The position numbers were made by a program, and so were the translations under genes. From assembly GCF_016908875.1 (NCBI RefSeq), contig NZ_JAFBES010000001.1:310001-374000 (forward strand): a stretch of 64,000 nucleotides of DNA, in the 5' to 3' direction. The notes under the pieces were generated by a model. The model did no database searches. It saw nothing but the letters and a program-made list of their open reading frames with translations, and was not told the origin of the DNA. Position 1 is the first letter of the stretch, and each line of letters begins with the position of its first letter. Source of the stretch: Bacillus ectoiniformans. GTDB lineage: Bacteria; Bacillota; Bacilli; Bacillales; Domibacillaceae. Below, piece by piece: positions 34,723 to 44,439 of the stretch.

Positions 34723-36714
34723 TTAAGGGAATTCATTAAGAAGTTCGCTTACCTTTACTAATCGATATCCCTGACGTTTCAATTCAGAAATGATTTTGTC
34801 AGATGCTGCTGCCGTTGGTTTCCCGTTTAAATGAAACAAGACAATATCTCCTGGCTGGATTTTGTTCACCACAGACTGAACAATCGTTTCTGCAGGAGGC
34901 TCCTGCCAATCCAATGTATCGATACTCCAATTAACAGTAAACGGGAATCCCGCTCGGCCAATCGCTTGTAATGCCTTTTTATCCCAATGACCAAACGGAG
35001 GACGGAAAATAGGGCTGCCTTTCGTCCCTAATATTCTATTAAACGTTCGGCTCGTTTTATTTAGTTCCTTAATAATATTCACCGTCGATATCTTCGTAAG
35101 ATCTGGGTGAGAATAGGTGTGGTTAGCCAATTCATGTCCGTCTGAAATCATGCGCTTAGCTAATTCTGGATACCGTTCTACCCATTCTCCTGTTAAAAAG
35201 ACTGTTGTTTGAACCTGATGATCGCTGAGGACATCTAATATGCCTGCTGTTTCTTCCGCACTCGCCCCCGCATCATACGTTAGAGCGACCATTTTTTCAT
35301 TCGTCTCTCCTTTCGTAATTAATACAGAGGTATCTGATACGCTTTCTGCCGCTCCTTTATCTAGCTTTAATAGCTGACCAGCATAAATATAATCAGAGGA
35401 TAATTGATTGTCTTGTTTTAGCTTTTCTACAGAAACACCAAACTGATCCGCAATCAAACTCAACGTTTCCCCGTAACAAATGGTGTAATAACTGAACTGA
35501 GAACCCGGCGCTTCTTTGTCTTTTTCTGCTACTCTCTTTACCTTTAACGGATAACCAGCTTGAATAATGTCCGAATCTAACCCATTCCATTTTTTAATCG
35601 TTTGGACGGATAGACCAAATTGCGCCGCTACACTCGATAATGTCTCACCGTTCCGAATGCGGTAACATTCGAATTCTCCGACGTTGAATGTTTTTTCTGC
35701 AGGTGCTTTTATGGTATACGCATTTCGTCTGCCATCAAATATTCCTGCATCATATAACACATCAATCATATATTCCGCTCTTCTTTTATAGGAATGCTTC
35801 CTCACAGCTTTCATCCCATGCTTTCTGACTTTCTCCCTTTTTTCTTTAGATGACAGGTATTCATTTATTAGGGCAATCGTTTCCTCTGGGGAGGAGGATG
35901 TAAGCAAATGTTTCCCAGGTGTAAACAAACGATTGACTTCAGGTGTATCATCCGTCAGCAGTACACCACCTGATCCAAGAATTTCATAGGTGCGCTGCGT
36001 GAGCTGGGTAGGCAGGTTCTGCAAGCCGATAATAATGGGTGAAGAATGGTAAACTCTTTTCGCTTCTGTATAGTCAATGTATCCGCGAATCCATTCTTTC
36101 GGAACATCCACTCCTAAAATTGACCCCATTTCCTCCCAGCTTCTCCCGTAGAAATCAATAGGGATGTTTTGTTCAATTAATGGTGTGATTAATGTACGTA
36201 ATGACTGGTACCTGAAGTGCTCCGGAAAAAAGCCCAGTTTATTCGGATAACCATTCGCGACGATAGCAACCGGAGCAGCGTTAGGCAAGGATGGCTCCGC
36301 TGGCGCATGGACACTAGAATGATAACCAAAGTCTAAATGAGCGGCAGGAATGCCATGTTCTTCGTAGTACTGCACGCGCTCACGGCAAATCGTAAAGACA
36401 AAGTCCGGCCTCGTCCTTTCAATGTAGGGCATTGAAAAAATTTCTGTGGAAGTGGGGTCTTCCGTTGCCCAAAACACATGGGGGATATTCCATTTCTTGC
36501 TTGTTTCATATATTAATGTTTGTTTATCTATTGATGAATTTTCCGGTCCCCACCCCAGCGTGATCAATAAATGCGGCTGAAAGGAAGAGATTAGGCGATC
36601 CAGCTTTTCTTTCTCAATTGGTCCTGAAATCTCGACACTGTATCCAGCATCCCGAAATCCATTAGGCAAGCCATGGATCCACATCGGATGGCTTTCTAAA
36701 AACAGCACTCTCAT
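34723..36714 (-). CDS. CgeB-like glycosyltransferase / two LysM / NodB deacetylase fusion (copy 3)
   Basis: 663 residues and three modules: CgeB-like transferase (about 1-335: [38 protein letters not shown]), two LysM domains (about 350-395 [15 protein letters not shown]; 410-455 [15 protein letters not shown]), and a polysaccharide deacetylase domain (about 470-660: [33 protein letters not shown]). In the first NodB motif the usual FDDGP reads YDAGA, keeping one Asp. The fusion couples transfer and deacetylation on one chain. First gene of the operon; ATG at 36714 behind TAGGAG. Confidence 0.9.
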   Translation of the reverse strand: MRVLFLESHPMWIHGLPNGFRDAGYSVEISGPIEKEKLDRLISSFQPHLLITLGWGPENSSIDKQTLIYETSKKWNIPHVFWATEDPTSTEIFSMPYIERTRPDFVFTICRERVQYYEEHGIPAAHLDFGYHSSVHAPAEPSLPNAAPVAIVANGYPNKLGFFPEHFRYQSLRTLITPLIEQNIPIDFYGRSWEEMGSILGVDVPKEWIRGYIDYTEAKRVYHSSPIIIGLQNLPTQLTQRTYEILGSGGVLLTDDTPEVNRLFTPGKHLLTSSSPEETIALINEYLSSKEKREKVRKHGMKAVRKHSYKRRAEYMIDVLYDAGIFDGRRNAYTIKAPAEKTFNVGEFECYRIRNGETLSSVAAQFGLSVQTIKKWNGLDSDIIQAGYPLKVKRVAEKDKEAPGSQFSYYTICYGETLSLIADQFGVSVEKLKQDNQLSSDYIYAGQLLKLDKGAAESVSDTSVLITKGETNEKMVALTYDAGASAEETAGILDVLSDHQVQTTVFLTGEWVERYPELAKRMISDGHELANHTYSHPDLTKISTVNIIKELNKTSRTFNRILGTKGSPIFRPPFGHWDKKALQAIGRAGFPFTVNWSIDTLDWQEPPAETIVQSVVNKIQPGDIVLFHLNGKPTAAASDKIISELKRQGYRLVKVSELLNEFP

Positions 36715-36911
36715 CAAATTCCACTCCTAAAACACTTTGATAGTAAGCATGAATGTACTCTATAACTTATGAAAATAAAAATCTTTACGTTCCATAATTA
36801 GGGACCTGCTCATAAAAATGGGTAGACACCGAGAGTCAGGTGAATAAGTTGTACAAACCATTGAGCGGGTAGTTTCATACGTTATCAGTAAAGACCCGAA
36901 AGGAAGATAAG

Positions 36912-37523
36912 ATGGAAAACAAACACCTGCTGATTCCTGATTATCATGGAAATCAAACTGTTTCTAAGATCGCTTTTATGGTGAATGTATCTTGGGGGAA
37001 TGAATTTATTCCAGAGCTTTTATCTCTATTAAAAACATACAATGTGCATCTTACTTTTTTTCTTGAAGGAAGATGGGTTCATTCCTTCCCTGAGCTGGCA
37101 CGATCGATTCATACAGCCGGACATGAAATTGCCAATCATGCCTACTCTCATTACGACATGACTTTGATCTCAGAAGATTTGATAAGAGAAGAAATTTTGA
37201 AAACAAATGAAGCAATATCTGATATTCTCGGCGTTACTCCCCGCTTGTTTTCCCCACCCTATGGACATTATGATCAGCGGATGATGAAAGTGGCAGTGAG
37301 CGAGAATATGCAAACCATTTTATGGTCACTAGATACGATCGACTGGAAGATTAAACAGCCCGACGTTATTATTCAATCGATTACCTCAAGAGTGACAAAC
37401 GGTTCAATCATACTCATGCACCCCACTCAGCCATCACTCTCTGCTCTCCCTGCGATTTTAAATGATGCTTCTGGCAAAGGGTTAACCGTGACGACAATCA
37501 GCGATTTATTAAGTCACCTGTAA
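36912..37523 (+). CDS. NodB-like deacetylase, YlxY/PdaB type with altered catalytic motif
   Basis: 203 residues, essentially only a NodB domain. The metal histidines are present (NHAYSHYD) and so is the SPPYGHYD motif, but the first motif reads MVNVSWGNE, with Asn at the place of the catalytic Asp of PdaB-type FDISWG. Related spore-associated proteins such as YlxY show a similar substitution, so it may be a weak or inactive deacetylase with a structural role. There is no signal peptide. Divergent from the glycosyltransferase operon; AAAGGAAG before the ATG. Confidence 0.82.
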   Translation: MENKHLLIPDYHGNQTVSKIAFMVNVSWGNEFIPELLSLLKTYNVHLTFFLEGRWVHSFPELARSIHTAGHEIANHAYSHYDMTLISEDLIREEILKTNEAISDILGVTPRLFSPPYGHYDQRMMKVAVSENMQTILWSLDTIDWKIKQPDVIIQSITSRVTNGSIILMHPTQPSLSALPAILNDASGKGLTVTTISDLLSHL

Positions 37524-37588
37524 AAGCCACATGAAATTTTTACAATTTGAGATAGCGCCCTACCTGTCTCATCAGTTAGAATTAGAAT

Positions 37589-37621
37589 CAGGCTGCCGAC
37601 TGGCGCCTGCTTTTATTTTTT
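37589..37621 (+). terminator. Terminator of the NodB-like gene
   Basis: CAGGC (37589-37593) pairs with GCCTG (37605-37609), with further pairing inside, followed by TTTTATTTTTTT. Confidence 0.7.
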
Positions 37622-37644
37622 TATGACGATTGGAGTGAACTTAT

Positions 37645-38481
37645 ATGAATAGTACGCTAAAGGAAATGACACTGATCATTATAGGATCCCTTTTCTTTGC
37701 TCTTGGCATTAACTTATTCGCCATTCCTAATGAACTGGGAGAAGGCGGCGTCACTGGGATTTCAATGATTCTTTATTATGTACTCGACTGGTCACCAGGC
37801 CTGACCAACTTTGTGATGAACGGCATCCTGTTAGCTGTCGGATATAAACTATTAAGCAAGCGCGTTACATGGTATACATTTTTTGCTATCTTTTTTACAT
37901 CTGTCTTTATCAAATTCACTGAAGGCATGGGTACTCCCCTTCATGATCCGTTGCTCGGCACGATCTTTGCCGGTGTTTTTATTGGAATCGGCCTTGGCCT
38001 CGTATTGCGCTCAGGAGGAACGACAGGCGGCTCTACGATTCTAGCAAGAATGGCTAATCAGTACTTAGGCTGGAGCATCAGCGTGGCGATGATCTCATTT
38101 GATATGCTAGTGGTTCTCGCATCGTATTTTGTCATCGGTGCCGAAAATACCATGTATACAGCAATCTCTATTTATATCAGCACAAAGATTTTGGATTACA
38201 TTATTGAAGGCTTTGATACCCGAAAAGCCGTTACGATTATCTCTCAAGAAGCCAATGACATTGCCGAGAAAGTAGCCGCAGAGATGGACCGCGGCGTTAC
38301 AGTGATTAAAGCACACGGTCATTACTCAAAAGAGTCCAAGGAAATTCTTTATATTGTTATTAACAAGCAGGAGCTGTTTCAACTAAAGAAAATGATCCAG
38401 TCCATCGATGATAAAGCATTTGTTGTGGTGCATGATGTCAGGGATGTGTTTGGTGAAGGGTTTACTTTTCCGAAAACGTAA
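37645..38481 (+). CDS. YitT-family membrane protein
   Basis: 278 residues. Five or six membrane helices (about 1-180, with the family signature GGVTGISMILYY and GGTTGGSTILA) are followed by a cytoplasmic DUF2179 domain (about 190-275, VTIISQEANDIAEKVAAEM and VVHDVRDVFGEGF). Bacillus genomes carry several paralogues (YitT, YqfU, YpjC, YvjA); transport function is presumed but unproven. GGAG before the ATG. A perfect 18-bp stem terminator follows. Confidence 0.9.
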   Translation: MNSTLKEMTLIIIGSLFFALGINLFAIPNELGEGGVTGISMILYYVLDWSPGLTNFVMNGILLAVGYKLLSKRVTWYTFFAIFFTSVFIKFTEGMGTPLHDPLLGTIFAGVFIGIGLGLVLRSGGTTGGSTILARMANQYLGWSISVAMISFDMLVVLASYFVIGAENTMYTAISIYISTKILDYIIEGFDTRKAVTIISQEANDIAEKVAAEMDRGVTVIKAHGHYSKESKEILYIVINKQELFQLKKMIQSIDDKAFVVVHDVRDVFGEGFTFPKT

Positions 38482-38534
38482 GATGGGGAAATTTAATGGC
38501 CGCTGCACTGGCAAGGTGAACCCAATATCAATTA

Positions 38535-38578
38535 AAAACGGCCAAACCCCTTGGAAATGTAAGGGGTTTGGCCGTTTT
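38535..38578. terminator. Terminator with 18-bp perfect stem
   Basis: AAAACGGCCAAACCCCTT (38535-38552) pairs with its exact complement at 38561-38578 across an 8-base loop. Confidence 0.92.
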
Positions 38579-38763
38579 ATTAGCTAAATTAAAGTTAGAT
38601 GCTGGGATCATAAGAGCAGATTGTGTGAAGCTGCTGTGAAACGTTGGAAAAAAGCTGCTGATCATCAACTATTCTTATGAAAACGATTCAATAGTAAGGA
38701 ATTTAAGATAAAACAAGCGAAAACAACCACTTTTAAGAATGAGCTAATTTGTGTTTTTTCATG

Positions 38764-38860
38764 CTATCGGCGCTTACTGGAGTTCTATCGGCGGTAATGG
38801 ACATTCTATCGGCGGCTTTTGTGATTCTAACGGCGGCATCTGACGTCCTATCGGCGGTTC
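38764..38860. repeat. 21-bp periodic repeat array, CTATCGGCGG family (5 units)
   Basis: CTATCGGCG(G) cores start at 38764, 38785, 38806, 38827 (variant CTAACGGCGG) and 38848, exactly 21 bases apart, with variable 11-base spacers. Same family as the array at 7844-7946, 31 kb away, but here in a convergent intergenic region. Confidence 0.9.
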
Positions 38861-38926
38861 CACTATTTTACAGAAAAACCCTCACGAAAAGCGAAGTATT
38901 TCTTCAGTAACCAGCCTTCCAAACTT

Positions 38927-39352
38927 CTAAAGTTTCTCCACCTTCACATGAGGACACTTAGCCGAAAGAATCTTCATAAACTCCTCTCTGTCCTCAGGTG
39001 AAATAAGAACCGTTTGAAAATCTCCATACACAATCTCCAGCCTCTTTAACGACAGTGCGGGACTTGATAATGGATTCATCGTTTTCTTTACTGACTTGAT
39101 CGATTCTAACGGTATCTTTTTCTTGAATGGGCCAAACTTAACAACCAAATGATGTTCATCTAGAATATAACATGTCGTCAGCCACATCCATATGATAAAC
39201 AACGGGAGTATGATCGACACCAGTAAGACAAAGAACATATCAGCACTGAAAGGTTCTTCAATCAAAGTATACATACCGTTCCCAATCGAAAAAAACATCG
39301 CTCCCCACACGATCAATGTGAGCCACCAGTCTTGCTTTGACTTAAATTTCAT
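38927..39352 (-). CDS. Membrane protein with bacterial PH-like domain
   Basis: 141 residues. Two membrane helices (about 8-30 and 40-62) precede a PH-like domain (YILDEHHLVVKFGPFKKKIPLESIKSVKKT...). The resemblance is to bacterial PH domain families (DUF1200/bPH_6), function unknown. The ATG at 39352 has GGAGG 8 bases upstream; an ATG five codons earlier overlaps the ribosome site. Confidence 0.78.
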   Translation of the reverse strand: MKFKSKQDWWLTLIVWGAMFFSIGNGMYTLIEEPFSADMFFVLLVSIILPLFIIWMWLTTCYILDEHHLVVKFGPFKKKIPLESIKSVKKTMNPLSSPALSLKRLEIVYGDFQTVLISPEDREEFMKILSAKCPHVKVEKL

Positions 39353-39508
39353 CCCTCTCCCCTCCAATCATTTTCCGCTCTCTTCTTTCTTACATATTTT
39401 AACACAATCTCTCGCTTTCCACTCTATCTAAGACTAACGCAGTGTCAAATATCGGACAGCCTTCATACAATACAGGGAAAGTGATTCTGACGCAAAAAGG
39501 AGGGGAAA

Positions 39509-40066
39509 ATGGAACATTCATTTAAAGGCATGAAAAGAGTAACCAAAAGAGCATTAGCCCGCTATCCCATGATTGGCTCGGGAAAAGACGGAGAGATCTA
39601 CCGTATTTCAAATGATAAGTGCGTCAAATATTTCTTTAAAGAAGAAACCAAGCAAAAAGAATTAGCAGCCCTGCAAGTAGGCCAAGCATCTTCAATCATT
39701 CCCCGTTTATATGAACATGGAGATAATTATATTGTCATGGAATTTATCATGGGACAATCTCTGGCACAGCACATGAAGCATACTGGTTCGATTGATACTG
39801 AGCTGACAAAAAAGATCCTGTTTGTAAGAGACGAATTTATTCGTTTAGGATTTACTAGATGGGATACAGAAGTCCGGCATATCTTAATCAGCGAACAGGG
39901 TCACCTGAAGGTCATTGATCATAAACGGGCCTTCACTTCAGATGCCACAGTCCCAACGAAGCTGTTTAAAGGAATGGATAAGTTTGGCATGCTAGCAGCA
40001 TTCTTAGAAAATGTACGCCGTCTAAGACCCGAATTATACGAGGAATGGAAGGACTGGATTGATTAG
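39509..40066 (+). CDS. Protein-kinase-like protein (YrzF-like), degenerate
   Basis: 185 residues. Glycine loop GSGKDGEIYRI, a Lys (CVKYFFK), hinge YIVMEFIMGQSL and a catalytic-loop region DTEVRHILISEQGHLKVIDHKRAF are recognisable. The metal-binding DFG-type motif reads IDH and the HxD motif is replaced by RWDTEVRH, so activity is uncertain. It is short for a kinase, similar to B. subtilis YrzF-type proteins. GGAGG before the ATG. It stands just upstream of the spore-glycan genes but is separated by a strong hairpin. Confidence 0.72.
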   Translation: MEHSFKGMKRVTKRALARYPMIGSGKDGEIYRISNDKCVKYFFKEETKQKELAALQVGQASSIIPRLYEHGDNYIVMEFIMGQSLAQHMKHTGSIDTELTKKILFVRDEFIRLGFTRWDTEVRHILISEQGHLKVIDHKRAFTSDATVPTKLFKGMDKFGMLAAFLENVRRLRPELYEEWKDWID

Positions 40067-40131
40067 TCCTTAGTTCCGCTGCTGGGACAAGCAAAAATCT
40101 TGAATCTACTATTTTCAAGGAAATTTTTCAC

Positions 40132-40164
40132 AAACAGACAATAGCTTTGTGCTATTGTCTGTTT
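40132..40164 (+). terminator. Terminator after the kinase-like gene
   Basis: A 14-bp perfect stem AAACAGACAATAGC (40132-40145) with its complement (40151-40164), loop TTTGT, then CTTA. The downstream T-run is short. Confidence 0.75.
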
Positions 40165-40221
40165 CTTATGCTCAGTCCTTTCATATGATGAATTAATAGC
40201 CAGCGGAATGGAGTGAATAGA

Positions 40222-40878
40222 GTGAAGGAAACTGTTTTGGTCATAGCTGCTCATCCTGACGACGAGCTTCTAGGTTCTGCAGGTACGTTAAAAAGACTTG
40301 TTGACCAAGGGAGCCGAGTCGTATCGATCATCACCGCTAATGGCCGAAAGGAAGAAAGTCACCATATCCAGAAATTAGCAAGAAAAGCCAATCAAGTCAT
40401 TGGCATTAAAGAAGTCATTTTTTTGGAACACCCTAATCTTGAATTAGAGATGATTCCTCTTCACGTCTTGACGAAGGAGATTGAGAATTTAATTAATGTG
40501 TACAAACCTTCTAAGATCTTTACCCACCATTATGGTGATGTGAACCGAGATCATCAAATCACTTTTCAAGCTGTATTAACAGCTGCACGACCGTTGCCAA
40601 ATAAACAGCCTATCGAACTTCTTACATTTGAAACTTTATCTTCTAGCGAATGGAATATTCAAACAAATGACAAATCATTTAAACCCAATTTCTTTGTAGA
40701 TATCACATCTGTTATTGATCAAAAAATTGAATCTCTCAAACATTACGATGTGGAAATGAGAGACTTCCCGCACCCACGTTCTTATGATGGCATTCGTCAT
40801 TTAGCCCATGTAAGAGGCATGACAGTCGGCGTTCATTATGCGGAAGCATTTGAACTCATTAGGAGTGTATGGAAATGA
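40222..40878 (+). CDS. PIG-L family zinc N-deacetylase
   Basis: 218 residues from GTG at 40222 (GGAG 8 bases upstream). The LmbE/PIG-L zinc motif AAHPDDELLG is at the N-terminus and HHYGDVNRDH in the middle supplies the other ligands. Members remove acetyl groups from N-acetylglucosamine-type substrates, as BshB does in bacillithiol synthesis. Here it overlaps the next gene (GT4/ATP-grasp) by ATGA, so it probably deacetylates a sugar in the same spore-glycan pathway. Confidence 0.9.
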   Translation: MKETVLVIAAHPDDELLGSAGTLKRLVDQGSRVVSIITANGRKEESHHIQKLARKANQVIGIKEVIFLEHPNLELEMIPLHVLTKEIENLINVYKPSKIFTHHYGDVNRDHQITFQAVLTAARPLPNKQPIELLTFETLSSSEWNIQTNDKSFKPNFFVDITSVIDQKIESLKHYDVEMRDFPHPRSYDGIRHLAHVRGMTVGVHYAEAFELIRSVWK

Positions 40879-43349
40879 AGGACCAAACATTCCCCTACCC
40901 TTATGTCATCGATGCTTTAGATCGGTATTACGGAGTTAACTCTTCAAATCAGCAAGCAGCTAGAAAAAAGGACCATTTATTCACAGTCAAAAAACAAGAC
41001 AAATTCCCAACTAAAAAACTATCGATTTTAATAGCGACCTTTTGGGATTATCCTCATATAGGCGGGCTGTCCAATTACATCACGACACTAAAAGAGGGGC
41101 TACAGGCATTGGGCCATGAAGTAGATATCATATCACCCAATCAGTTTTCAAAACTACAAAGAGAGCGATTACGGAGAAAAATTGTCCCTCAATTAAAAAC
41201 ACTGTTTAAAGAACGCTACGGTTCATTTACTAATATGATTTTGTTAAGCTCTCGCCTGCTTTATGTTTATGAACAAATGCTTAACACCCTCGATTTAGAA
41301 AAGTACGATATCTTTCATGCACAGGATATTTTCACAGCAAACATTTTAGGAAGAGCAAATGAAAAATTCGGCAAGCCGCTCCTGTTTACGCCGCATGGGA
41401 TGTTTACCTATAACCGTCTGAAATTTAACCGTATTGATAAGGGTTCGCCAGAAGAATTCTATTACACAGCCATTGAAAGAAAAGCGATTCAATACGCCTC
41501 TCATACCATCATTTTAAGTGATTCATTTCGAGAGCCGCTGAACTCTTTTGGAGCAAAGTCTAAAGATATGACGACCATTCACACAGGAATTGATTTTCAT
41601 GTGACTCCAAATCGGACTAGTTATCGAAAAAAAATCGTTATTTCATGCATTGCCAGACTGGGGCCTCGAAAAGGGCATTCAGATTTACTTAAAGCCTTGT
41701 CTCAAATTAGCCAATGGACAGAAGACGTGGAAGTTCAGATTGTTGGAGATGGTGAAATGCGAGAACAGCTGGAAGCGGAAGCAGCCGCTCTGCAATTAAC
41801 AAATGTGCGCTTTTTAGGTAAGAGAAAAGATATTGCCAGCATTCTTAGCCGGACAGATATTTTTGTCTTAGCCACCATTAATGACAGCCTTCCGATCTCC
41901 ATTCTTGAAGCCATGCACGCGGGTACAGCCATCGTCACGACGAACTGTGGAGGAATTACCGAAATCGTTCATCATCAAGAAACAGGTCTCATCATAGAGC
42001 CTGGAGATCATCGTCAGCTCGCTAAAGAGTTAAGGAAATTAATCGTAAACAAACAGCTTCGAGACACATTAGGCACTCAAGCCTTGCAATATGCCAAACA
42101 GCACCTGACACGGGAAGCAATGACGGCAAAAATCGAAGAAATTTATCACCATTTTTTTCAATACGAGCGCAGGCACCATAAGCATCCTGCTATTGTCCTA
42201 GACTTAAGCGCCAATGGTGTTGGGCTGATTCATACGTTAGCCAGACGCGGAATTGAAGTGCATGCCTTTGATACAGAAAAAGCATACGCCATCGGAAGAT
42301 CACGCCTCGCTTCATGTGGCATTTGCCCAAGTCCGCTCACACAAGAAAAGCAGCTGCTTGACTTTTTAATTGAAACAGCCGAACAATTCCAGGAAAAGCC
42401 TGTGCTGTATGCAGGGGCGGATGATTATGTCGTATTCATCTCTAAGTTCCGGGAAGAACTGGCTAAACATTATTTATTCCTATGCCCTGACCACTCACTA
42501 ATTGAAAATGTATTAGATAAAAAGAAAACGTATGAACTCTTAACGAAATATCGGATCCCGACACCGAAAACCTTCTTTGTTGAAACCGTCACACAGTTGA
42601 ACCACGCCATTACTCAGCTTGAATTTCCTTGCATCTTAAAACCTGTGGCCGGTCATGAGTATCGAAAACATATCAACACGAAAGCCATCTATATTCATGA
42701 CGTCATCCAGCTGAAAAGAGAATTTCCGCTTTATCGTCAATATGGCGAACTGATTATTCAAGAAATCATCCCTGGAGATAATCAATGCTTCTATAAAGTC
42801 GCTACTTTGTTTGATGATCAAATGAAACTCTTGGCTTTATTCACCCTGCAAAAAAACCACCAGTTTCCTGCCCAATTTGGAACAGGAGCCCACATCGTCA
42901 GCCGCCCGGTACCTGAACTTGCTGAATACGGAAAAACGCTATTGAAAGAACTTAAGCTTAAAGGTGTCGGAATGATTGAATATAAGAAAGATCCACGGGA
43001 CGGTCTCTATAAAGTGATTGAAATTAACCCGCGATTTTGGCTCACTCACAGTTTAACAGGTCACGCAGGAGTCGACTTTGCTTATCAGTATTATTTAACA
43101 GTCACGAATCAGCACCCTGCCCCGCTGCTTGAGCAAAAAGACAATATTCAATGGATTTATCTTGTCCGCTATTTCCTTACTTTCCTCGAAAAAAGAAAAC
43201 GCGGCGAGATGACATTTAAGGATTTCCTAACTGGTTTTAAAGGCAAGAAAGTCTTTGCGTTATTCGCCCTAGACGATCCTATGCCTTTTATCAGAAGTAC
43301 AGCTTCTCACCTATGGAACGCCTGGAAGAAAAAACGAAAGGAGTCGTAG
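40875..43349 (+). CDS. GT4 glycosyltransferase / ATP-grasp fusion protein
   Basis: 824 residues. Residues about 45-425 form a GT4 glycosyltransferase (IGGLSNYITTL donor region, CIARLGPRKGH, LEAMHAGTAIVTTNCGGITEIV), closely paralogous to the GT4 gene downstream. Residues about 435-800 form an ATP-grasp ligase of the carbamoyl-phosphate-synthase-like type (pre-ATP-grasp region, KKTYELLTKYRIPTPKTF, FPCILKP, the metal-binding IEINPRFW). The ligase half would couple a carboxylate to an amine. The fusion suggests an aminoacylated or peptidyl glycan. ATG at 40875 follows AGGAG by 9 bases. Confidence 0.88.
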   Translation: MKDQTFPYPYVIDALDRYYGVNSSNQQAARKKDHLFTVKKQDKFPTKKLSILIATFWDYPHIGGLSNYITTLKEGLQALGHEVDIISPNQFSKLQRERLRRKIVPQLKTLFKERYGSFTNMILLSSRLLYVYEQMLNTLDLEKYDIFHAQDIFTANILGRANEKFGKPLLFTPHGMFTYNRLKFNRIDKGSPEEFYYTAIERKAIQYASHTIILSDSFREPLNSFGAKSKDMTTIHTGIDFHVTPNRTSYRKKIVISCIARLGPRKGHSDLLKALSQISQWTEDVEVQIVGDGEMREQLEAEAAALQLTNVRFLGKRKDIASILSRTDIFVLATINDSLPISILEAMHAGTAIVTTNCGGITEIVHHQETGLIIEPGDHRQLAKELRKLIVNKQLRDTLGTQALQYAKQHLTREAMTAKIEEIYHHFFQYERRHHKHPAIVLDLSANGVGLIHTLARRGIEVHAFDTEKAYAIGRSRLASCGICPSPLTQEKQLLDFLIETAEQFQEKPVLYAGADDYVVFISKFREELAKHYLFLCPDHSLIENVLDKKKTYELLTKYRIPTPKTFFVETVTQLNHAITQLEFPCILKPVAGHEYRKHINTKAIYIHDVIQLKREFPLYRQYGELIIQEIIPGDNQCFYKVATLFDDQMKLLALFTLQKNHQFPAQFGTGAHIVSRPVPELAEYGKTLLKELKLKGVGMIEYKKDPRDGLYKVIEINPRFWLTHSLTGHAGVDFAYQYYLTVTNQHPAPLLEQKDNIQWIYLVRYFLTFLEKRKRGEMTFKDFLTGFKGKKVFALFALDDPMPFIRSTASHLWNAWKKKRKES

Positions 43350-43351
43350 CT

Positions 43352-44416
43352 TTGTATTCACAGCGCGAATTAGTTTCTAAGCTTCAGGAGCAGCAAATTG
43401 AACAAAAGCTTTCGGCCGCACTACACAAGAAGGCAGTCATCGATTATCAATCAATCCGAGAATTGAAGTCTACTCAGCGAAGCAGTATCTATCAGATTCT
43501 GCTTCAGCTCGATTCAGATGAATTGCCAGTAATCTTTAAAATTTATCACTCGAAAAAATATAAGAATGAGATAGAAGTAAACATCTACAGCGAGGCCTCT
43601 CTTTTCTTACAGGAGTTCCTTCCCGAGATCTACCTTATCGAAAAGCACGGAAAGGAAACATGGGTTTTCATGGAGTTCGTCCGGCAAATCCGCGGTCAGC
43701 TCACCTTTACACCGAAACATTTCGATTCCATCATCCCAACGATTGCTAAACTTCATGCGCATACATTTGAAGAGAACTTTCACCAGCATCAGAAAACCTT
43801 TTCCCCGTGGCTGCCCCTCTATCAGTCTCAAGACATGAAAGCAAGCCGCGAAAAGTTTATCGCGAATACTATTCAATTTTTAGATCAGTCTCAAGGGAAA
43901 GAGTCATTGAGTAAAGTCATTCAACCACACTTTCAGTCATTAAAGCATATATATGAAAATGAAGGACCGGATTTCTTTCCTGAACTTTTAGAATGCGGAT
44001 CATGCATCACTCATGGAGATCTTCATTTGCAAAATATTTGTTCGCACAACACCGCAAAGGCTGGACCGTGGGATATTCAGCTGATTGACTGGGAATCAGC
44101 CAAGTTCTCACCGCCATGGTTTGATATGGTCGTATTAGTGGAGCTTTTAATTGGGTTTCGCTTGGATTGGCAGCGTCATGCGGAAGAGATTCGCACTCGG
44201 ACCGTCCAGTTGTACACAAACGAAATTAAGAAATATGGCATTCACTTTCAAACAAAACCGATGCAGCTTTATAAAATGGCCTATTTGCAGCGAACCCTCG
44301 AAAAAGGATTGCACACTCAGCTGAGACGTATTTTTGACAACCGCGGCGGAGAACTGCTTTCCTATCATTTAGAAAAGGTCTCCACTTGGGGAAGTGAACT
44401 AGGAATCTATAAGTAA
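43352..44416 (+). CDS. CotS/CotI-like phosphotransferase (APH fold)
   Basis: 354 residues from TTG at 43352 (AAAGGAG 8 bases upstream). It is an aminoglycoside-phosphotransferase/choline-kinase fold: catalytic loop ITHGDLHLQN and metal motif LIDWESAKFSPPWFD. Flanked by two GT4 genes and an epimerase, it parallels the B. subtilis spore-coat kinases CotS and CotI (YtaA), which are needed for coat glycosylation. It probably phosphorylates a sugar or lipid acceptor. No membrane segment. Confidence 0.82.
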   Translation: MYSQRELVSKLQEQQIEQKLSAALHKKAVIDYQSIRELKSTQRSSIYQILLQLDSDELPVIFKIYHSKKYKNEIEVNIYSEASLFLQEFLPEIYLIEKHGKETWVFMEFVRQIRGQLTFTPKHFDSIIPTIAKLHAHTFEENFHQHQKTFSPWLPLYQSQDMKASREKFIANTIQFLDQSQGKESLSKVIQPHFQSLKHIYENEGPDFFPELLECGSCITHGDLHLQNICSHNTAKAGPWDIQLIDWESAKFSPPWFDMVVLVELLIGFRLDWQRHAEEIRTRTVQLYTNEIKKYGIHFQTKPMQLYKMAYLQRTLEKGLHTQLRRIFDNRGGELLSYHLEKVSTWGSELGIYK

Positions 44417-44439
44417 ATAAATTGAAAGGATGAGATGGT

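Larger units (their letters stand above)
38482..38926. other. Convergent intergenic region with terminator and repeat array
   Basis: About 445 bases between the YitT-family and PH-domain genes. It holds the terminator at 38535-38578 and the 21-bp array at 38764-38860. The stretch between them (38580-38760) is AT-rich with no convincing frame or hairpin. Confidence 0.6.
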
